A DNA stretch of 61,258 nt from Xanthomonas vasicola (GTDB lineage Bacteria; Pseudomonadota; Gammaproteobacteria; Xanthomonadales; Xanthomonadaceae), in assembly GCF_000772705.2 (NCBI RefSeq), contig NZ_JSBW02000016.1:1-61258 (forward strand), given 5' to 3'. This document shows, piece by piece, positions 57,777 through 61,258 of this stretch. The notes below the pieces were generated by a model, which was given only the letters and a program-made list of their open reading frames with translations, searched no databases and was not told the origin of the DNA. Each line of letters begins with the position of its first letter. The stretch's first letter is position 1. Made by a program: the position numbers and the translations under genes.

Positions 57777-60140
57777 ATGCACGATAGCCAGCTTGCCCAG
57801 CAGATTGCTCGCACCATCGCCGACGAAATCGGTGCCCAGCCCGCCCAGGCGCGCGCCGCCATTGCACTGCTCGATGAGGGCGCCAGCGTCCCGTTCATCG
57901 CCCGCTACCGTAAGGAAGTCACCGGCGGGCTGGACGATACCCAGTTGCGCAACCTGGAAACCCGCCTGACCTACCTGCGCGAGCTGGAAGAACGCCGCGC
58001 GGCGATCCTGTCCAGCATTGGCGAGCAAGGCAAGCTCAGCGATGAATTGCGCAACGAGATTGTGGCGGCCGACACCAAGTCGCGATTGGAAGATTTGTAT
58101 CTGCCCTACAAGCCCAAGCGCCGCACCCGCGCACAGATCGCGCGCGAAGCCGGGCTGGAGCCATTGGCCGATGGCCTGTTGTCGGATCCGACGCAGACCC
58201 CGGAAGTCGCTGCGGCAGCCTTCATCGACGCCGAAAAGGGCGTTGCCGATAGCAAGGCCGCGCTGGAAGGCGCGCGCGCCATCCTGATGGAGCGTTGGGG
58301 CGAAGACGCCGCATTGGTCGGTGAGCTGCGCAGTTGGTTGAACGACAACGGGGTAATCCGCGCGCGCGTCGCAGAGGGCAAGGAAGAGGCCGGTGCCAAG
58401 TACCGCGACTACTTCGATCACGCCGAAACGCTGGCGAAGATTCCATCGCACCGCTTGCTGGCGCTGTTCCGCGCACGCCGCGAAGAAATCCTGTACCTGG
58501 ATCTGGACCCTGGCAGCGATGCCGAGGCCGGACACCAATATGCCGAAGGCCGCGTGGCGCGCAATGCCGGCATTTCCAACGAAGGCCGCCCGGCCGATCG
58601 CTGGTTGCTGGATGCCTGCCGGCTGACCTGGCGCGCCAAACTGCACATGCATTTGCTGCTGGACCTGTTCAACCAGGCGCGCGAAAAGGCCGAGGCCGAG
58701 GCGATTGCGGTGTTCGGCGACAACCTCAAGGACCTGATGCTGGCGGCGCCGGCCGGCCCGCGCGTGGTGCTTGGGCTGGATCCGGGCATCCGTACCGGTT
58801 GCAAGATCGCCGTGGTCGATGCCACCGGCAAGCTGGTGGCTACCGAAACGATTTACCCGCACGAGCCCAAGCGGCAGTGGGATCAGTCGCTGCAGACGAT
58901 CAAAAAATTGTGCATGCAGCACAACGTGGAGCTGATCGCGATCGGCAACGGGACCGCCAGCCGCGAGACCGACAAGCTGGCCGGCGAGGCGATTGCGCTG
59001 TGCGGCGCGGCCAAGTTGCAGAAGGTTGTGGTGAGCGAAGCGGGCGCGTCGGTGTACTCGGCGTCCGAGTTCGCGGCCAAGGAGTTCCCGAATCTGGATG
59101 TATCGCTGCGTGGTGCCGTGTCGATCGCGCGCCGTCTGCAGGATCCGCTGGCCGAGCTGGTGAAGATCGAGCCCAAGGCGATTGGCGTAGGCCAGTACCA
59201 GCACGATGTGGATCAGTATCGTCTGGCCAAGGCGCTGGAAGCGCGTGTGGAAGACTGCGTCAACGCGGTCGGCGTGTACGTCAATACCGCTTCGGCGGCG
59301 TTGCTGTCGCGCGTGTCCGGGCTGTCGAGCACGGTGGCGGAAAATATTGTGCGTCACCGCGACGACAATGGCCCGTTCAAGCGTCGCAAGGATCTGCTCA
59401 AGGTGCCGCGTCTGGGCGACAAGACCTTCGAGCAATGCGCCGGTTTCCTGCGCATTGCCGATGGCGACGAGCCGCTGGACGTGTCGGCGGTGCATCCGGA
59501 AGCCTATCCGGTGGTCGAGCGCATCGTCAGCAGCAGCGGCAAGCCGATCAAGGCATTGCTGGGCGACGGCAGTTTTCTGCGTAGCCTGAAGCCGGAGTTG
59601 TTCACCGACGAACAATTCGGTGTGCCGACCGTGCGCGACATTCTCAAAGAACTGGAAAAACCCGGTCGCGATCCGCGTCCCGAGTTCAAGGCAGCGCAGT
59701 TCGCCGAAGGCATCGAGGACATCAAGCACCTCAAGCCCGGCATGGTGCTCGAGGGCGTGGTGAGTAACGTAGCCGCGTTCGGTGCGTTCGTCGATATCGG
59801 CGTGCACCAGGATGGTTTGGTGCACATCTCGGCATTGTCAGAGACCTTCGTCAAAGACCCGCGCGATGTGGTCAAGGCCGGCGACATCGTCAAGGTCAAG
59901 GTGCTGGAAGTAGATGTGGCGCGCAAGCGCATCGCGCTGACCTGCCGCTTGTCCGACATGCCGCCACCGGCCGATGGCTCTGCGCAACCGCGCGAGGCCC
60001 GCGGCAATGGCGGCCCGGGGCAGGGCAGGCGCGACGGTGGCGGGCGTGGTCAGGTGCAAGCCAATAGCAAACCGCGGATCACCGCGCCGCCGGCCGACAA
60101 TGCGTTGGCGGCGGCGTTTGCACGTGCCAAGCGTAGTTAA
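57777..60140 (+). CDS. tex: Transcription accessory protein Tex
   Basis: A 787-residue Tex protein that binds RNA and affects transcription and stress response. In order: N-terminal helical HTH domain ([31 protein letters not shown]), the YqgF/RNase-H-like domain ([20 protein letters not shown], near 325), the helix-hairpin-helix part ([23 protein letters not shown]), and a C-terminal S1 domain ([21 protein letters not shown], near 655). A 60-residue Gly/Arg/Gln tail follows. Length is typical of the family. Confidence 0.95.
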   Translation: MHDSQLAQQIARTIADEIGAQPAQARAAIALLDEGASVPFIARYRKEVTGGLDDTQLRNLETRLTYLRELEERRAAILSSIGEQGKLSDELRNEIVAADTKSRLEDLYLPYKPKRRTRAQIAREAGLEPLADGLLSDPTQTPEVAAAAFIDAEKGVADSKAALEGARAILMERWGEDAALVGELRSWLNDNGVIRARVAEGKEEAGAKYRDYFDHAETLAKIPSHRLLALFRARREEILYLDLDPGSDAEAGHQYAEGRVARNAGISNEGRPADRWLLDACRLTWRAKLHMHLLLDLFNQAREKAEAEAIAVFGDNLKDLMLAAPAGPRVVLGLDPGIRTGCKIAVVDATGKLVATETIYPHEPKRQWDQSLQTIKKLCMQHNVELIAIGNGTASRETDKLAGEAIALCGAAKLQKVVVSEAGASVYSASEFAAKEFPNLDVSLRGAVSIARRLQDPLAELVKIEPKAIGVGQYQHDVDQYRLAKALEARVEDCVNAVGVYVNTASAALLSRVSGLSSTVAENIVRHRDDNGPFKRRKDLLKVPRLGDKTFEQCAGFLRIADGDEPLDVSAVHPEAYPVVERIVSSSGKPIKALLGDGSFLRSLKPELFTDEQFGVPTVRDILKELEKPGRDPRPEFKAAQFAEGIEDIKHLKPGMVLEGVVSNVAAFGAFVDIGVHQDGLVHISALSETFVKDPRDVVKAGDIVKVKVLEVDVARKRIALTCRLSDMPPPADGSAQPREARGNGGPGQGRRDGGGRGQVQANSKPRITAPPADNALAAAFARAKRS

Positions 60141-60605
60141 GGCGCGCTTTTGATTGTTTGGTTGATCGGCGTGGTTGGGTAGCGCGGCATGGATCTACAT
60201 CGCAATGGACTGGTCTGCGGTTTGGCTTAGATGTCGCCGCAGATCATGATGAGATAGGTGGAGAGCAGCTCTAGTTGGTCTCTTTGCTAGCGGGTAGGCC
60301 GCCCAACGTCCTGGGGAGATCTGCGGCTTGGTTGCAGGCCCCTTGCCGGCCCACCATCGCGGGACACATTGCAAGGACGTCCTTGTAAACTTGGCGGCAT
60401 CCATGCCGCCAAGGGTAGTGCGACAGTGAGCGGGCAAGGACCAGTCAAGATGGTGGGCAGGTCGGTGGGAGCGGCAGACGACGTTCGCTGACGATGTCAC
60501 TAGGGGCGGCAGGTTAGGAGCGCTCAAGCAAGAAGCGGATATTGATACGCCCAGGCTTTTCTAGACATCTCAAGGCCATGGAAAATGGCAGATTCGGAGG
60601 TGTCC
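60141..60605. other. Gap between tex and the insertion sequence
   Basis: A 465-bp stretch. It contains copy B of the dispersed palindrome (60357-60413) and, near 60543, a possible IS left end. No gene is recognised: the short frames do not resemble a protein family. Confidence 0.55.
60357..60413. repeat. Dispersed palindromic repeat, copy B
   Basis: It begins TCGCGGGACACATTGCAAGG, passes through GACGTCCTTGTAAAC and ends with the hairpin CTTGGCGGCAT-CC-ATGCCGCCAAG (60390-60413). Read with the minus strand of 40448-40532 the two share the order GCGGGACAC, ACGTCC, TTGGCGGCATCC, ATGCCGCCAA. This copy lacks the far outer arm. Confidence 0.7.
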
Positions 60606-60839
60606 ATGAGCAGCAAGCGGTATAGGGATGAGTTCAAGATCGAAGCGGTCCGGCAAGTGACCGATCACAGGTTCAAGGTGGCAGAAGTCGCCGAGCGCCT
60701 GGGTGTCACCACGCACAGCCTGTACGCCTGGATGCGCAAGTTCGGCAAGCGCGGCGTCGTGCAGCGCGCCGAGTTGCGCCGAGTGACCGAGGAGCGCGAC
60801 ATCCTAAAAAAGGCCGCCGCGTACTTTGCCAAGGGGTAA
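60606..60839 (+). CDS. IS3-family transposase OrfA
   Basis: A 77-residue OrfA, the DNA-binding part of the transposase, with the HTH RYRDEFKIEAVRQVTDHRF, VAEVAERLGVTTHSLYAWMRKFG and a leucine-zipper-like end (ELRRVTEERDILKKAAAYF). ATG 60606 follows GGAGGTGTCC. The codons CTA AAA AAG at 60804-60812 hold the -1 slippery heptamer A-AAA-AAG, which can give the OrfAB fusion transposase. Confidence 0.93.
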   Translation: MSSKRYRDEFKIEAVRQVTDHRFKVAEVAERLGVTTHSLYAWMRKFGKRGVVQRAELRRVTEERDILKKAAAYFAKG

Positions 60840-61258
60840 AGGCAAAGTACGTCTTCATGCAAGCCCACCGCGAAGAATTCAGGGTGCGCGCGATGTGCCG
60901 GGTGTTGCGGGTGAACCGGGCTGGATACTACGCGTGGCTAAAGTCGCCCGACAGTAAGCGCGCCGAGGAAGACGAACGCCTGCTGGGGTTAATCAAGCAC
61001 CAGTGGCTGGCCAGCGGCAGTGTCTATGGGCATCGCAAGATCACCAAGGATCTGCGCGATCTGGCGGAGCGCTGCAGTCGCCATCGGGTGCATCGGTTGA
61101 TGCGTGCGGAAGGGTTACGTGCGCAGGTGGGCTATGGGCGCAAACCCCGCTTCCATTGCGGGACTGAGTACGTCGCCGCAGCCAACCTGCTTGATCGGCA
61201 GTTCGATGTCGCTGAGCCGAACACGGCCTGGGCGAGCGATTTCACCTTCATCCGCACT
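60812..61258 (+). CDS. IS3-family transposase OrfB, partial
   Basis: The -1 frame from the slippery site at 60806-60812 continues open to the window edge. It encodes HREEFRVRAMCRVLRVNRAGYYAW, the HTH_21 segment LGLIKHQWLASGSVYGHRKI, HRLMRAEGLRAQ and the start of the DDE integrase core, TAWASDFTFIR, whose Asp is the first catalytic acid. An internal ATG occurs at 60857. The rest of the DDE domain is outside the window. Confidence 0.92.

Larger units (their letters stand above)
60543..61258 (+). mobile_element. IS3-family insertion sequence, cut by window edge
   Basis: Two overlapping transposase frames of IS3-family type, with a slippery site, run off the right edge. The left end may be at 60543 (TGATACGCCCAGGC), because IS3 elements begin TGA or TG, but the right inverted repeat lies outside the window so the end cannot be confirmed. 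Confidence 0.85.

Noticed and set aside
57762..59825. 687-codon open frame antisense to tex
   Set aside because: His/Gln/Arg-rich shadow of tex; no start site signals and no known domain.

Overview
The window looks like a stretch of Xanthomonas chromosome. It has high GC content and dense gene packing with many ATGA/TGATG overlaps. The gene orders cmk-rpsA-ihfB-lapA-lapB, ppsA facing ppsR and mntR-tadA-orn are typical of gammaproteobacteria. It also carries repeat types that I recall as common in xanthomonad intergenic DNA. No rRNA or tRNA gene and no CRISPR array was seen. The right edge cuts an IS3-family insertion sequence.

Layout. 0.25-5.2 kb: a leftward agmatine-to-putrescine set (aguA, aguB) with a GNAT acetyltransferase and a TraB-family membrane protein, a small exported protein and rpmJ (zinc-ligand-poor L36). 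5.3-13.7 kb: cmk, rpsA, ihfB, lapA, lapB, then a WecA/WbpL-like glycosyl-phosphate transferase, a WbpM/PglF-like nucleotide-sugar dehydratase and galU; together these cover LPS/envelope sugar supply and LPS quality control. 13.7-18.9 kb: a decayed kefB tail, a DUF1244 gene, folD, guaB and guaA, with heptad-repeat arms around guaB. 19-24 kb: a two-gene DAB inorganic-carbon uptake system (dabB-dabA) with a divergent NhaR-like LysR gene and a perfect palindromic operator. 24-28.4 kb: two further divergent LysR pairs (SDR/NTF2 and YeiH).

28.5-34.3 kb is the signalling island. It holds a membrane Cache-HAMP sensor with no output domain paired with a PATAN/DUF4388-like cytoplasmic protein, an exact-length 80-bp tandem duplication upstream of them, and a propeller histidine kinase plus LuxR-type response regulator in which the kinase has lost a normal start. 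34.9-40.1 kb is a tightly coupled operon: AraC regulator, isochorismatase-like hydrolase, DoxX, Tat-type amidohydrolase with a His-rich tail, and an MFS exporter. 40.8-46.4 kb carries a Tat-exported alpha/beta hydrolase, mntH/mntR with a clear MntR box, tadA, orn and mscS. 46.4-51 kb holds ppsA/ppsR, a DUF1249 gene and a NUDIX gene. 51.4-55.3 kb is a polyhydroxybutyrate block (bdhA, pssA, phaE, phaC). The end has a PspC protein, an HExxH membrane protein, an FAD oxidoreductase, an orphan small protein, tex and the IS3 element.

The strongest candidates for undescribed biology are the output-less Cache-HAMP/PATAN pair, the DAB system with its start-codon-spanning operator in a plant-associated heterotroph, and the class III PhaE subunit with a histone-H1-like tail. 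All functional statements are from reading the sequence; no database search was run.
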